In this document: piece by piece, positions 8,001 to 16,161 of the stretch | Position numbering within the stretch: the stretch's first letter is position 1 | Layout: each line of letters opens with the position of its first letter | From: Chryseobacterium gleum | GTDB taxonomy: Bacteria > Bacteroidota > Bacteroidia > UBA10329 | DNA: 64,000 bases | Direction of reading: 5' to 3' | NCBI GenBank assembly: GCA_945903645.1 | Contig: CAMDOM010000001.1 | Location: 54,491-118,490 of the forward strand | The notes under the pieces: model-generated | Database searches by the model: none | Seen by the model: only the letters and a program-made list of their open reading frames with translations | What the model was told of the DNA's origin: nothing | Made by a program: the position numbers and the translations under genes

Positions 8001-8354
8001 TGCAGAAATATGCAGGAACGTACGGGTATAAAAATTCAATTTAACCCGATAGACCTTCAACCAAAGTACCTTGAATCTATTGAAACTCATATTTATCGAA
8101 TTTTACAAGAGCTGATTTTGAATGGCGTGAAACATGCCCATTGCTCCAAAATGTATGTTAATTTAATCGATGATGACGATGTAATTTCCCTAACGGTAGA
8201 AGATGACGGGATTGGGTTTGACGCCTCAAAATCATCCAATGGAATCGGTTTAAAAAACATAAGGTCTAGAGTTAGTATCTTAAGAGGCACTTTGTCCGTA
8301 GAAACCTCCAATACTTCTGGAACACTTATTCATATTGAACTCCCTAAATTTTAA
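5091..8354 (+). CDS. PAS/GAF sensor histidine kinase, NarL-type (HisKA_3)
   Basis: A soluble kinase of about 1087 residues with no membrane segment. In order: PAS (about 10-130), GAF (150-300), GAF (335-495), PAS (520-640), PAS (645-765), PAS (770-885), HisKA_3 with phospho-acceptor H901 in 'RLGAELHDGVGQILSAISLE', and HATPase_c with 'GIGFD' and 'NGIGLKNIRSRV'. I chose ATG 5091; the track's TTG at 5070 is 7 codons earlier. The partner is the LuxR-type regulator 3 bp downstream. The GAF domains lack an obvious bilin or haem signature, so the signal is unknown. Gap from folE is about 90 bp, so cotranscription with the pterin operon is possible. Confidence 0.93.
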   Translation: MYQGLEEEVEFLRELIQASPQVIYVYNQLSNRLEFASGNLHAILGFSIEELQALPNALWDVVHPDDLPLVNAHVQKMRKVEDGTPVSSTIRLRHKGGHYIWVNTVDRFFKRQADGLVSKTIGFASDVTSIIESKNALESSSSADLFLLKSSKILSDVSSSHKETLQKLSEYVSAHFEAVCHISIVALGDNVVKSIALHHSNPSIRESFDNIFAQEIIKVGEGVVANVIGSGFENFELQASEATKVRVRSMDPLITPESLICCPLLGGHRILGAVTMIRLENQPIFTETDLVQIRKLTENAALFLDNALIRENQKIELELRRITQIELHYSNNVNNFLLNISRILSNFQVDTHETLQLVTQTVALHFNAFCVVYLNDIEQNTVIPKTYFHKDVKVRDALKRAFSENELENGLNAAQYVIRKSEPFIVKEVTEFKPKVGTIDSHLSPKSYGFWPLKGKQAVGALCLCRPSSEAVFTDYELEMAENLANYMSIFLENILLNGRQKLEIERRKQAEERLEKSEANLRSILNAVPINISRISKDLKYTFLNDAFSRIGFNPEEYVGQHIQSIIGIDAVDRLLPKFETVLQGNTLNYEEHLYMTNGEDRFFNVFMAPDIQEEGDIVGFYVCTVDKTERVETERELAISGERYRSLLLNSGDAFCFHRITGEILDVNVFATTLLGYSREELLSMRINQIDFNWNTPLYFYRLEKVISDTPITIDTLVYRKDGTPIPVEVRFVKRIEHGQVMVQALVRNRTDKYEQEQLLRKSEERLRILIDNVDDIIITLDWEGTILSINKPQQGHTLEETIGSNIYVGMEEDVKERMKKCMLVAKETGQAFELLLRHRGPDGTIEWYLTHYCPVECGQMLVCVSRIITHLKESELQVMNGMTLGQEQERKRLGAELHDGVGQILSAISLELSQMGKSLSSIEETQSQLAELSNRVTEAIHEVRNISHDLMPGLLESFGLEEAVREVCRNMQERTGIKIQFNPIDLQPKYLESIETHIYRILQELILNGVKHAHCSKMYVNLIDDDDVISLTVEDDGIGFDASKSSNGIGLKNIRSRVSILRGTLSVETSNTSGTLIHIELPKF

Positions 8355-8357
8355 ATC

Positions 8358-9005
8358 ATGGAAAAAATCGCTGTCATAGTGGTAGATGATCATCCTATGT
8401 TGCGCGGTGGCATTCGTTCACTGCTTCAAAAACAAGATGACATGATTGTGGTGGGAGAAGCAGAAAATGGAGCAGCAGCTATTCAATTAGCCCAAGAATT
8501 AAGTCCGAATGTAATGGTGATGGACATCAATTTGAATGGTATAATTGATGTGCAAACAACTGAAGAAATAAAGCAACGCTGGCCTGTAATAAAAGTGGTA
8601 GCATTTTCAATGCATAATGATGCTCAAATTATTCGGAGAATGCTTAAAGCTGGAGCGTCTGCTTATCTTACCAAAAGTGCTTCGCACGAAGAATTGACAG
8701 TCGCAATTCGCGCTGTGGTTAAAGGAGATGTTTATTACGATAGGCAAGTAATAGATGTAATAACGAGTTCATTGACAAATAGTAACTCGAATCTTGAATC
8801 GGACGTTAACTTGAGTCAACGCGAAAATGAAGTGCTTTTTTTCGTCTCTAAAGAATTTTCGAATCAGGAAATTGCAGAACGCATGGAAATTAGCCTTCGA
8901 ACTGTAGAAACACACAAACGAAATCTAGTAAAGAAATTACGCGTGAAAAATGTTGTGGGTTTAGTGCGATACGCCTTGGAAAACCAGTATCTTTTCGAAT
9001 CCTAA
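8358..9005 (+). CDS. NarL/FixJ-family response regulator
   Basis: A receiver domain at 1-120 has acidic residues D10/D11, phospho-acceptor D56 (VMVMDINLNG) and the conserved Lys in AYLTKSAS. A LuxR-type HTH follows at about 148-210 (LSQRENEVLFFVSKEFSNQE, RTVETHKRNLVKKL). It begins 3 bp after the HisKA_3 kinase and is its evident partner. The usual MxGxxG loop after the phospho-Asp is altered to NLNGIIDVQT, a small deviation. DNA targets are unknown. Confidence 0.95.
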   Translation: MEKIAVIVVDDHPMLRGGIRSLLQKQDDMIVVGEAENGAAAIQLAQELSPNVMVMDINLNGIIDVQTTEEIKQRWPVIKVVAFSMHNDAQIIRRMLKAGASAYLTKSASHEELTVAIRAVVKGDVYYDRQVIDVITSSLTNSNSNLESDVNLSQRENEVLFFVSKEFSNQEIAERMEISLRTVETHKRNLVKKLRVKNVVGLVRYALENQYLFES

Positions 9006-9008
9006 GGG

Positions 9009-10004
9009 ATGGAAAAAACCAGAAAACCAACTTTGGATGCCGTTCCAAAGCAAATACTCATTTACGTTTTAAGTGGTTATGTCCTTCTTCAATTTGTTTG
9101 GTGGGCATTTATGTTGGTCGATTTGAATAACGAAGCGTATCATCTTCGCCTCGAAATACTTTCGAGCTCTGCTATGCCATCGCCCGAAGCTCAAATTCAA
9201 AAATCCATATTGGACGAAAAACTGTCTCAACGTATTTGGATGGTTTTGGGGGAAGGCGCAGTATTTGTTTTTATCCTTATTCTAGGTTTTAGGGCAGTTC
9301 AGCGCAGTATTTCTAGGGAATTGGAATTGGCCTCGCAACAAAAAAACTTTCTATTGTCTGTTACGCATGAACTGAAATCACCATTGGCTGCAATTAAATT
9401 GCAATTGCAAACGCTTGCTGGAAGAGAATTGCCAGAACAAAAACGCCAACAGATTTATAATAGGGCTTTGTCTGATACCGAGAGATTGCAAGGTTTAGTC
9501 GAAAATTTACTTTTGGTAAATAGAGTAGAGGCGGGAAAACTGCCGCTAAATATGAGCCAGCTTGATGTTTCTGCGTTACTCGAAGCGATATGTCAGCGTC
9601 ATTTCCCATCTCAACTAGAAAATGGAACCATCGTCCTTAATCTAGTTCCAAGCCTTTATGGAGTATGCGATACGGAGGCCATGCAAAGTATTATTTTAAA
9701 TCTGATAGAAAATGCAATCAAATATGGAGCTCAATCGGTTATTCAAGTTGGAATAAGTCGATCATATGAAGAAATCATCATTTATGTTTCTGATACTGGC
9801 CCAGGAATACCGGACAATGAAAAAGAACGGATTTTTCACCGCTTTTTTAGGTTAGGCAATGAAGACACAAGAGCAACAAAGGGCACTGGCATTGGGTTAT
9901 ATCTCGTAAAGCAATTGGTGCAAATGCAAAATGGCAGTATAAAGGCGCTTAACAATAGGCCAGTTGGAACCCGTTTTGAATTACGTTTTCCCGTATTTAA
10001 ATAG
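9009..10004 (+). CDS. Membrane sensor histidine kinase (HisKA type)
   Basis: A 331-residue kinase with two membrane helices (about 13-37 and 77-98) around a very short 40-residue outer loop. The HisKA box with H120 (SVTHELKSPLAAIK) and HATPase_c (ILNLIENAIKYG, VSDTGPGIP, GTGIGLYLVKQLV) follow. It starts 3 bp after the response regulator, so kinase-regulator-kinase form one unit. There is no response regulator of the usual OmpR type next to it; it could feed into the LuxR-type regulator or an unlinked partner. The short loop argues for sensing membrane state or a partner protein rather than a solute. Confidence 0.93.
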   Translation: MEKTRKPTLDAVPKQILIYVLSGYVLLQFVWWAFMLVDLNNEAYHLRLEILSSSAMPSPEAQIQKSILDEKLSQRIWMVLGEGAVFVFILILGFRAVQRSISRELELASQQKNFLLSVTHELKSPLAAIKLQLQTLAGRELPEQKRQQIYNRALSDTERLQGLVENLLLVNRVEAGKLPLNMSQLDVSALLEAICQRHFPSQLENGTIVLNLVPSLYGVCDTEAMQSIILNLIENAIKYGAQSVIQVGISRSYEEIIIYVSDTGPGIPDNEKERIFHRFFRLGNEDTRATKGTGIGLYLVKQLVQMQNGSIKALNNRPVGTRFELRFPVFK

Positions 10005-10071
10005 TCTACACAATAAACTATGAAGATTTGATTTTCTTTGTCGCCCTAATAGTTCCACCTAAATCCTGTGA

Positions 10072-12387
10072 ATGAAGAATCTAGTAATAGTAGAGTCGCC
10101 TGCGAAAGCCAAGACCATTGAAGGATTTCTTGGAAAGGATTTCATAGTTAAATCTAGTTTCGGGCATATTCGCGATTTACCTCAGAAAAAGTTATCGGTT
10201 GATACCGCAAATGGCTATGCCCCAGATTATGTGGTGCCAAAAGATAAGGAGGCGCTAGTTAAAGAGCTTCGAAAATTGAGCAGCGCTGCTGATATTGTTT
10301 GGTTGGCATCGGACGAGGACCGTGAGGGAGAAGCCATTTCGTGGCACCTTTTCGAGACATTGGGACTGAAAGAGGATAAAACGCGAAGAATTGTTTTTCA
10401 TGAGATTACGAAAACTGCCATTCTAAAGGCAGTAGAAAATCCGCGACCTATTGACCAAAACTTGGTTAATGCTCAACAAGCGCGAAGAATTCTTGATAGA
10501 CTTGTAGGGTACGAGCTTTCGCCAGTGCTTTGGAAAAAAGTGAAACCAAATCTTTCTGCTGGCCGTGTTCAATCAGTAGCGGTTCGACTTATTGTAGAGC
10601 GCGAAAGAGAAATTGATGGATTTTCCTCTGCATCCGCGTTTCGCGTTTTGGGATATTTCACTTCGGGCAATAAGGAGTTTAGAGCAGAACTCTCGCATCG
10701 ATTTGAAACGGCAGCCGAAGCAAAGGCACTTCTTGAACAATGCAAATCATCAGCGTTCACTGTAAATGATTTGCAGACTAAGCCAGCCAAGCGAACACCA
10801 GCAGCACCTTTTACTACCTCAACGTTGCAGCAGGAAGCGAGCAGGAAATTGGGGCTTAGTGTTTCCCGCACAATGCAACTTGCTCAAAATCTTTATGAGG
10901 AAGGAAAGATAACTTACATGAGAACGGATAGTGTGAATCTCTCAGATTTGGCTATCACTTCGGCTAAAGACGAGATTATTCGGAGCTACGGGGAACAGTA
11001 TTCAAAGTCGCGACAATTTACTTCCAAAGCCAAAGGTGCTCAAGAAGCGCATGAGGCCATTCGACCTACATATATGAATGAGCATAGTGCCGGCAGCACT
11101 GCTCAGCACCAGCGGTTGTATGAACTAATTTGGAAACGTACGCTCGCATCTCAAATGGCTGATGCAGAGTTAGAGCGCACTACAATTGAAATAAGTGCTT
11201 CTGGTGTTTCACATCTTTTTGTTGCAAAAGGGGAGGTCATCAAGTTTGACGGATTTCTAAAAGTATACATGGAAGGCACGGATGATGAGTCTTCGGATGA
11301 AGATCAAAAGGGGATGCTTCCATCTGTTACGGTAAAGCAAGTGTTGGGAATGAATCGAATAGAGGCTACGGAAAGATTTACTCAACCACCTGCTCGTTAT
11401 ACCGAAGCTAGCCTAGTGGGTAAAATGGAGGCACTTGGAATTGGTCGACCTTCTACTTATGCTCCAACCATTAGCACCGTTATCGCCCGAAACTATGTTG
11501 TTAAAGAGGATAGAGAAGGTGTGGAAAGGAAATACACCAATATCTTGCTTTCTAATTCAGTTATCAAAGAAGAATTAAAAACTGAAATTACTGGAGCTGA
11601 GAAAGCTAAATTGTTCCCAACTGACATTGGTGTTGTAGTCACTGATTTTTTGGTGGAGAATTTCAAGGATATTCTTGACTATAATTTCACTGCAGAAGTT
11701 GAAAAAGAGTTTGATGAAATAGCTGAAGGACAAAAGGAATGGGTAAAAATGATAGATGGTTTTTATAAGCCATTTCATCAAGCCACTATCGAAACAGGAG
11801 AGAACTCTAAAAAAGCCACTGGCGAACGATTGCTAGGAGTTCATCCTGATTCAGGAAGAAATGTATACGCCAGATTAGGGAAATTCGGTCCTATGATTCA
11901 AGTGGGAGAAACGGAAGATGAAGAAAAACCAGTTTTTACAAGTCTTTTAGCTGGACAGCGATTGTCTGAAGTTACATTGGCAGAAGCGCTCGATTTGTTT
12001 CGTCTACCTAGGAAGTTAGATGAATTTGAGGATAAACCGTTAATGATTGGAGTAGGCAAGTTTGGACCTTATGTTAAACATGGTAGCACGTTTACTTCAA
12101 TTCCTAAAGGGGAAGACCCATTAACTATTTCGCGTGATCGCGCAGTTGAGATAGTTATCGATAAACGAGAAGCGCTAGCTAAGTCAATTATTCTAGAATT
12201 TCATGAGGAAGATAGAATAATACAGGTTAAAGAAGGGCGTTTTGGGCCTTATATTGCTATGGGCAAGGAGAATTTCAAGATTCCGAAGGGAACTGTGCCA
12301 ACAGATTTGACTTTAGAAACGTGTAAAATCATTATGGCATCTGATGAATCCAAACCAAAACCAAAATTTAAAGGAAAGCGCAAATAG
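10072..12387 (+). CDS. topA: DNA topoisomerase I (type IA)
   Basis: Relaxes negative supercoils. It begins with TOPRIM (NLVIVESPAKAKTIEGFLG; DEDREGEAI), and the catalytic tyrosine is Y282 in ITYMRTDS. 'IGRPSTYAPTISTV' marks domain III. After about residue 590 there are three C-terminal repeat modules with GKFGP/GRFGP motifs (ARLGKFGPMI, GVGKFGPYVKHG, KEGRFGPYI) instead of Cys4 zinc fingers, ending in a basic tail (PKFKGKRK). The start is ATG 10072. The ureohydrolase-like gene follows by 5 bp and the T9SS genes after that, a layout I recall from other Bacteroidota. Confidence 0.97.
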   Translation: MKNLVIVESPAKAKTIEGFLGKDFIVKSSFGHIRDLPQKKLSVDTANGYAPDYVVPKDKEALVKELRKLSSAADIVWLASDEDREGEAISWHLFETLGLKEDKTRRIVFHEITKTAILKAVENPRPIDQNLVNAQQARRILDRLVGYELSPVLWKKVKPNLSAGRVQSVAVRLIVEREREIDGFSSASAFRVLGYFTSGNKEFRAELSHRFETAAEAKALLEQCKSSAFTVNDLQTKPAKRTPAAPFTTSTLQQEASRKLGLSVSRTMQLAQNLYEEGKITYMRTDSVNLSDLAITSAKDEIIRSYGEQYSKSRQFTSKAKGAQEAHEAIRPTYMNEHSAGSTAQHQRLYELIWKRTLASQMADAELERTTIEISASGVSHLFVAKGEVIKFDGFLKVYMEGTDDESSDEDQKGMLPSVTVKQVLGMNRIEATERFTQPPARYTEASLVGKMEALGIGRPSTYAPTISTVIARNYVVKEDREGVERKYTNILLSNSVIKEELKTEITGAEKAKLFPTDIGVVVTDFLVENFKDILDYNFTAEVEKEFDEIAEGQKEWVKMIDGFYKPFHQATIETGENSKKATGERLLGVHPDSGRNVYARLGKFGPMIQVGETEDEEKPVFTSLLAGQRLSEVTLAEALDLFRLPRKLDEFEDKPLMIGVGKFGPYVKHGSTFTSIPKGEDPLTISRDRAVEIVIDKREALAKSIILEFHEEDRIIQVKEGRFGPYIAMGKENFKIPKGTVPTDLTLETCKIIMASDESKPKPKFKGKRK

Positions 12388-12392
12388 AGTCA

Positions 12393-13562
12393 ATGCCGGA
12401 GGATCTCTCAATTTTTTTTAAAGGATTACCAGCTGATTTCACTTCCGAATTTGAAGAGGGAACAGTTGGCCATCGATTAGATTTCTATGGTGTTGGATTA
12501 GATTTCCCTACCGTAGTTTCTCAAAGTATTGTGATTATCGGTTGCCTAGAATGTAGAAGGTCAAATTCCAACATTTCGGAATCCGGATTAAATGCCGTAC
12601 GCAAATCTTTCTATTCGCTTTCCGACCATTTTCCTTCCCTAAAGCTTATGGATTTCGGGAATATATTACCAGGCGAATCAGTGGAAGACACCTATTTCGC
12701 TCTTTCATCCGTTGTTGCAGCTATTGTAAAATCTCAGGGTATTGCTTTAATTCTTGGTGGTGGACAAGATTTAACCTACGCCAATTATTTAGCCTATCAA
12801 AAACTTGAACAGGTTGTTAATGTCGTGAGTATCGATTCAAGATTTGACATGGGTGATTTGCAAGATGATATTTCCGCGGATTGTTTTTTACAGAAAATCG
12901 TGCTTCATCAACCAAATATTCTCTTCAACTATAGCAATTTGGGGCACCAGTCTTATTACGTTCATGCGAAAGAGTTGGACTTGATGAAGAATATGTACTT
13001 CGATACCTATCGTTTGGGGCAAGTCCAGTCATATTTAGAGGAAGCGGAACCAGTTATTCGAACTGCTGATTTAGTTTCTTTTGATTGCACGTCTATTCGA
13101 GCTTCGGATAATCCGACAAATCATCGTAAAGAACCTAACGGGTTTTATGGCGAGGAAGTTTGCGCTATTAGTCGTTATATAGGTTTAAGCGATAAAATAT
13201 CATCATTCGGTATTTTTGAATTTGATGATGGTTTGGATGTAAATCAGCAATCAACATCCCTAATTGGTCAGATGCTTTGGTATTTTTCTTGGGGAGTGGC
13301 TAATCGAAAGAGCGATTATCCATTTACCGATAAGTCCGAAAACCTGAAGTATATCGTTTCAATTGAGGATGGTCAGTACGATATTGTTTTCTACAAAAGT
13401 CCACGAAGTGATAGGTGGTGGATGGAAGTTCCATATCCATCCTTAAAGGGCGAAAAGTATGAACGACACTTTATGATACCCTGTTCATATGCTGATTATA
13501 CATTAGCTTGTTCCAACGAAATACCAGACCGGTGGTGGCAGACATATCAAAAATTGGGATAG
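12393..13562 (+). CDS. Ureohydrolase (arginase/formimidoylglutamase)-fold protein with altered metal site
   Basis: The fold marks of the arginase superfamily are seen in order: ALILGGGQDLTYAN (normally GGDHS), VSIDSRFDMGD (normally DAHxDxxD) and VSFDCTSIRASDNP (normally SxDxDxxDP), then GIFEFDDGLD. Of the six usual Mn ligands, the first His is Gln, the His of DAHxD is Arg, and the second Asp of SxDxD is Thr; three Asp remain. It probably does not act as a normal binuclear-Mn hydrolase. Such genes are often annotated formimidoylglutamase. It sits between topA and porP-gldKLMN, so a role tied to T9SS or gliding is possible but unproven. Confidence 0.8.
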   Translation: MPEDLSIFFKGLPADFTSEFEEGTVGHRLDFYGVGLDFPTVVSQSIVIIGCLECRRSNSNISESGLNAVRKSFYSLSDHFPSLKLMDFGNILPGESVEDTYFALSSVVAAIVKSQGIALILGGGQDLTYANYLAYQKLEQVVNVVSIDSRFDMGDLQDDISADCFLQKIVLHQPNILFNYSNLGHQSYYVHAKELDLMKNMYFDTYRLGQVQSYLEEAEPVIRTADLVSFDCTSIRASDNPTNHRKEPNGFYGEEVCAISRYIGLSDKISSFGIFEFDDGLDVNQQSTSLIGQMLWYFSWGVANRKSDYPFTDKSENLKYIVSIEDGQYDIVFYKSPRSDRWWMEVPYPSLKGEKYERHFMIPCSYADYTLACSNEIPDRWWQTYQKLG

Positions 13563-13593
13563 CTTGAATATTTCAGGAATTTGTACATCTTTG
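13563..13593 (+). promoter_or_regulatory. Bacteroidota-type promoter for porP/sprF-like gene
   Basis: CTTG at 13563-13566 is followed, 19 bp later, by CATCTTTG at 13586-13593, one mismatch from TAnnTTTG. This gives a leader of about 125 nt before the ATG at 13725. Spacing and sequence both match the consensus. Confidence 0.6.
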
Positions 13594-13724
13594 CAAGCGA
13601 GTTGTTTTTTTTCGAAAGGAAAAATCAATAATGAATGTGAACTGATTTTTTATTTACTTAGCCGCTTCTTAAAAGTCTCGGCAAACGACTGAATAACTTA
13701 AGCAAGCAACCCGAACAAGCACTC

Positions 13725-14663
13725 ATGAAAAGGATATTTACTGCTGTTGCCTCTCTCTCTCTGTTGTTTACAGGCTTATCCGCCCAAGCTCAGCAAGACC
13801 CACAGTTTACGCAAAACATGTTCAACCGGTTATACACTAATGCTGGTTATGCCGGCACTAGTGATGGGATTTGTGCAACAGCCCTTCACAGGCAACAGTG
13901 GGTTGGGTTTGAAGGACGTCCAGTTTCTACAATAATTAACGTAGATGGAACTGTTAAGGCACTTCATGGCGGTATTGGATTATCAATTCTTTCCGATCAA
14001 TTGGGAGCTCAATACTCTGGTGGAGTTAAGCTTTCCTATTCATTCCATTTGAAACTAGGAGGAGGTACTTTAGGTATTGGTGTAGAAGGAGGTATTTTGT
14101 TTAATACTTTAGATGGTTCCAAATTGAACCCTATTCAAACTGGTGACCAAAACATTATATCATCTAATCAAGGTGGAGTAGCACCAGATTTGGGTTTTGG
14201 TGTGTATTATACAAATGACAAGTTGTACGCAGGTATTGCTGCTAACCACCTTATTGGCCCAACGTTGGAGTTTGCCGATCCAGTAACTGCAACTGTAAGT
14301 GAACTTGAGGTAGAGCGTCATTACTATGCCATGGCTGGTTATACTTGGGATGTATCTCCAAGTTTTGCACTTAAGCCGTCTGTGTTTGTTAAAACAGACG
14401 CTGCTTCCGCTCAGTTTGATTTGAACGTTAATGTTATGTGGAAAAACATGGTTTGGGCAGGAGCTTCATACAGAATTGATGATGCCGTAGCCATCTTGGC
14501 TGGAGTTCAATTATATGACTTCCGTTTAGGTTATTCGTATGATATCACAACATCTGGATTGAATGTTTACAGCAGTGGTAGCCATGAAGTAATGCTAGGA
14601 TATTGCTACAAACTCAAGACTCCTGTTAACAATCAGCGTTATAGAAACGTTCGATTCCTATAA
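13725..14663 (+). CDS. PorP/SprF-family type IX secretion outer-membrane protein
   Basis: The signal peptide (MKRIFTAVASLSLLFTGLSAQA) is followed by the family hallmark QQDPQFTQNMFNRLYTNAGYAGT and a 312-residue beta-barrel rich in alternating aromatic strands, ending in VMLGYCYKLK. PorP/SprF proteins are OmpA-independent barrels that work with the T9SS, some anchoring specific cargo such as SprB. It stands first in the porP-gldK-gldL-gldM-gldN block, with its own promoter and a 174-bp gap before gldK. Confidence 0.95.
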   Translation: MKRIFTAVASLSLLFTGLSAQAQQDPQFTQNMFNRLYTNAGYAGTSDGICATALHRQQWVGFEGRPVSTIINVDGTVKALHGGIGLSILSDQLGAQYSGGVKLSYSFHLKLGGGTLGIGVEGGILFNTLDGSKLNPIQTGDQNIISSNQGGVAPDLGFGVYYTNDKLYAGIAANHLIGPTLEFADPVTATVSELEVERHYYAMAGYTWDVSPSFALKPSVFVKTDAASAQFDLNVNVMWKNMVWAGASYRIDDAVAILAGVQLYDFRLGYSYDITTSGLNVYSSGSHEVMLGYCYKLKTPVNNQRYRNVRFL

Positions 14664-14837
14664 ACTTTTATTCCCACTGCAACATTTGAATATTTTTTCC
14701 GTTCAAGCATTCCCAAGGTCGAAAAATCTCTTTTCTGAATCGCTTTGGGTTGTGTTAGTAATGGAACGGTTTATTCAAAAGATGTTAACCAATATGACGG
14801 ACTCCAATTACGGGTCCTCTTTTAAAAAACAACTGCC

Positions 14838-16109
14838 ATGAGAAAAATGCTTTATATGGGACTACTTGTCCTAGTAGGCTTCAGCTTTTTTGGCTGCGGT
14901 GGAGGTAACAGAGGCCAGTTGACTGGCGTGCAAGGTCGTGAGGAGTGGTATATGGATGATCCGTTCGGAATGTTGTATATCCCGATGGGAAGTTACAACA
15001 TGGGGCCCAGCGACCAAGATGTTCCGTATGCCGTTACTGCCCAAGCAAAAACGGTATCTGTTCAGGCATTCTATATGGATGAAACAGAAATTACGAATAA
15101 CGAATATCGTCAGTTTGTGAACCATGTTCGTGATTCTATTGCTCACTTGTTATTGGGCGAAGATCATATCCTCGAGGAAGGAGAATATGGCGAACGTATA
15201 AATTGGGAAGAAGAAATTGAATATGATGATGAAGAAGTGATGGAAGTTTTGGAAGAGATGTATCTTCCTGAGCACGAGCGTTTTTACAAACGCAGAGAGA
15301 TTGACACGCGTAAACTAAATTTTGAGTATTTCTGGATTGATTTAAAGGAAGCAGCTCGGAAAGAGAATCGCGAGCAAGGTATGAAGGATAGATCCGTATT
15401 TATAAAGAAGGATATACTTAACGTTTATCCGGATACATTAGCTTGGATACATGACTTTACATATGCCTTCAATGAGCCAATGACACAAATGTATTTTTGG
15501 CATCCTGCTTATGACGATTATCCTGTGGTTGGTGTTTCTTGGAAGCAAGCAAGAGCTTTTTGTATTTGGAGGACACAATTATTGGATAGCTACATGGATG
15601 GTAATGACGAGGCTTATGTAAATGCCTTTAGACTTCCTACAGAATCCGAATGGGAATATGCTTCTCGTGGAGGTTTGGCATTGCAAGCCTATCCATGGGG
15701 TGGACCGTATGTACGTAATAGTCGAGGCTGTTTCCTAGCCAACTATAAGCCATTAAGAGGTAATTATGTTGCCGATGGAGGTTTTCATACTGTAAAGGCA
15801 TCTCGTTATGCTCCCAATGATTATGGTTTGTATTGTATGGCGGGTAATGTTGCAGAATGGACCAGCAATGCTTTTGATGAAAGTGCGTACAGCTTTAATC
15901 ACGACTTAAATCCAGATTACTCGTATGAGGCGAAGGATTCTGACCCACCTTCACTGAAAAGAAAGGTAATTCGTGGCGGTTCTTGGAAAGATATAGGATA
16001 CTATTTGCAGGCTGGAACACGGACCTACGAGTATCAAGACACAGCCAAGTGTTACGTAGGTTTTAGAACGGTAATGACTTTCCTTGGAAGGGATAAGACC
16101 GATGATTAG
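14838..16109 (+). CDS. gldK: Gliding motility / T9SS lipoprotein GldK
   Basis: A lipoprotein signal peptide ends at C20 (SFFGCGGG). The rest has the formylglycine-generating-enzyme-like fold: PFGMLYIPMGSYNMGPS, 'MDETEITNNEYRQF', 'VVGVSWKQARAFCIWR', RLPTESEWEYASRGG, YCMAGNVAEWTSNAF, RGGSWKD, GFRTVM. GldK (PorK) forms the periplasmic ring with GldN at the outer membrane. An acidic insertion (EEEIEYDDEEVMEVLEEM) lies around residues 119-136. gldL, gldM and gldN follow in the conserved order. Confidence 0.97.
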   Translation: MRKMLYMGLLVLVGFSFFGCGGGNRGQLTGVQGREEWYMDDPFGMLYIPMGSYNMGPSDQDVPYAVTAQAKTVSVQAFYMDETEITNNEYRQFVNHVRDSIAHLLLGEDHILEEGEYGERINWEEEIEYDDEEVMEVLEEMYLPEHERFYKRREIDTRKLNFEYFWIDLKEAARKENREQGMKDRSVFIKKDILNVYPDTLAWIHDFTYAFNEPMTQMYFWHPAYDDYPVVGVSWKQARAFCIWRTQLLDSYMDGNDEAYVNAFRLPTESEWEYASRGGLALQAYPWGGPYVRNSRGCFLANYKPLRGNYVADGGFHTVKASRYAPNDYGLYCMAGNVAEWTSNAFDESAYSFNHDLNPDYSYEAKDSDPPSLKRKVIRGGSWKDIGYYLQAGTRTYEYQDTAKCYVGFRTVMTFLGRDKTDD

Positions 16110-16161
16110 TAAATTTAATTTTTCATAACTCAATTTTAATAACCCAACAAAACCAAAAATC

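Noticed and set aside
5091-8354. Bacteriophytochrome reading of the PAS/GAF kinase
   Set aside because: No bilin-binding Cys context or PHY domain, and no PxSDIP-type GAF motif; light sensing by this kinase is not supported.
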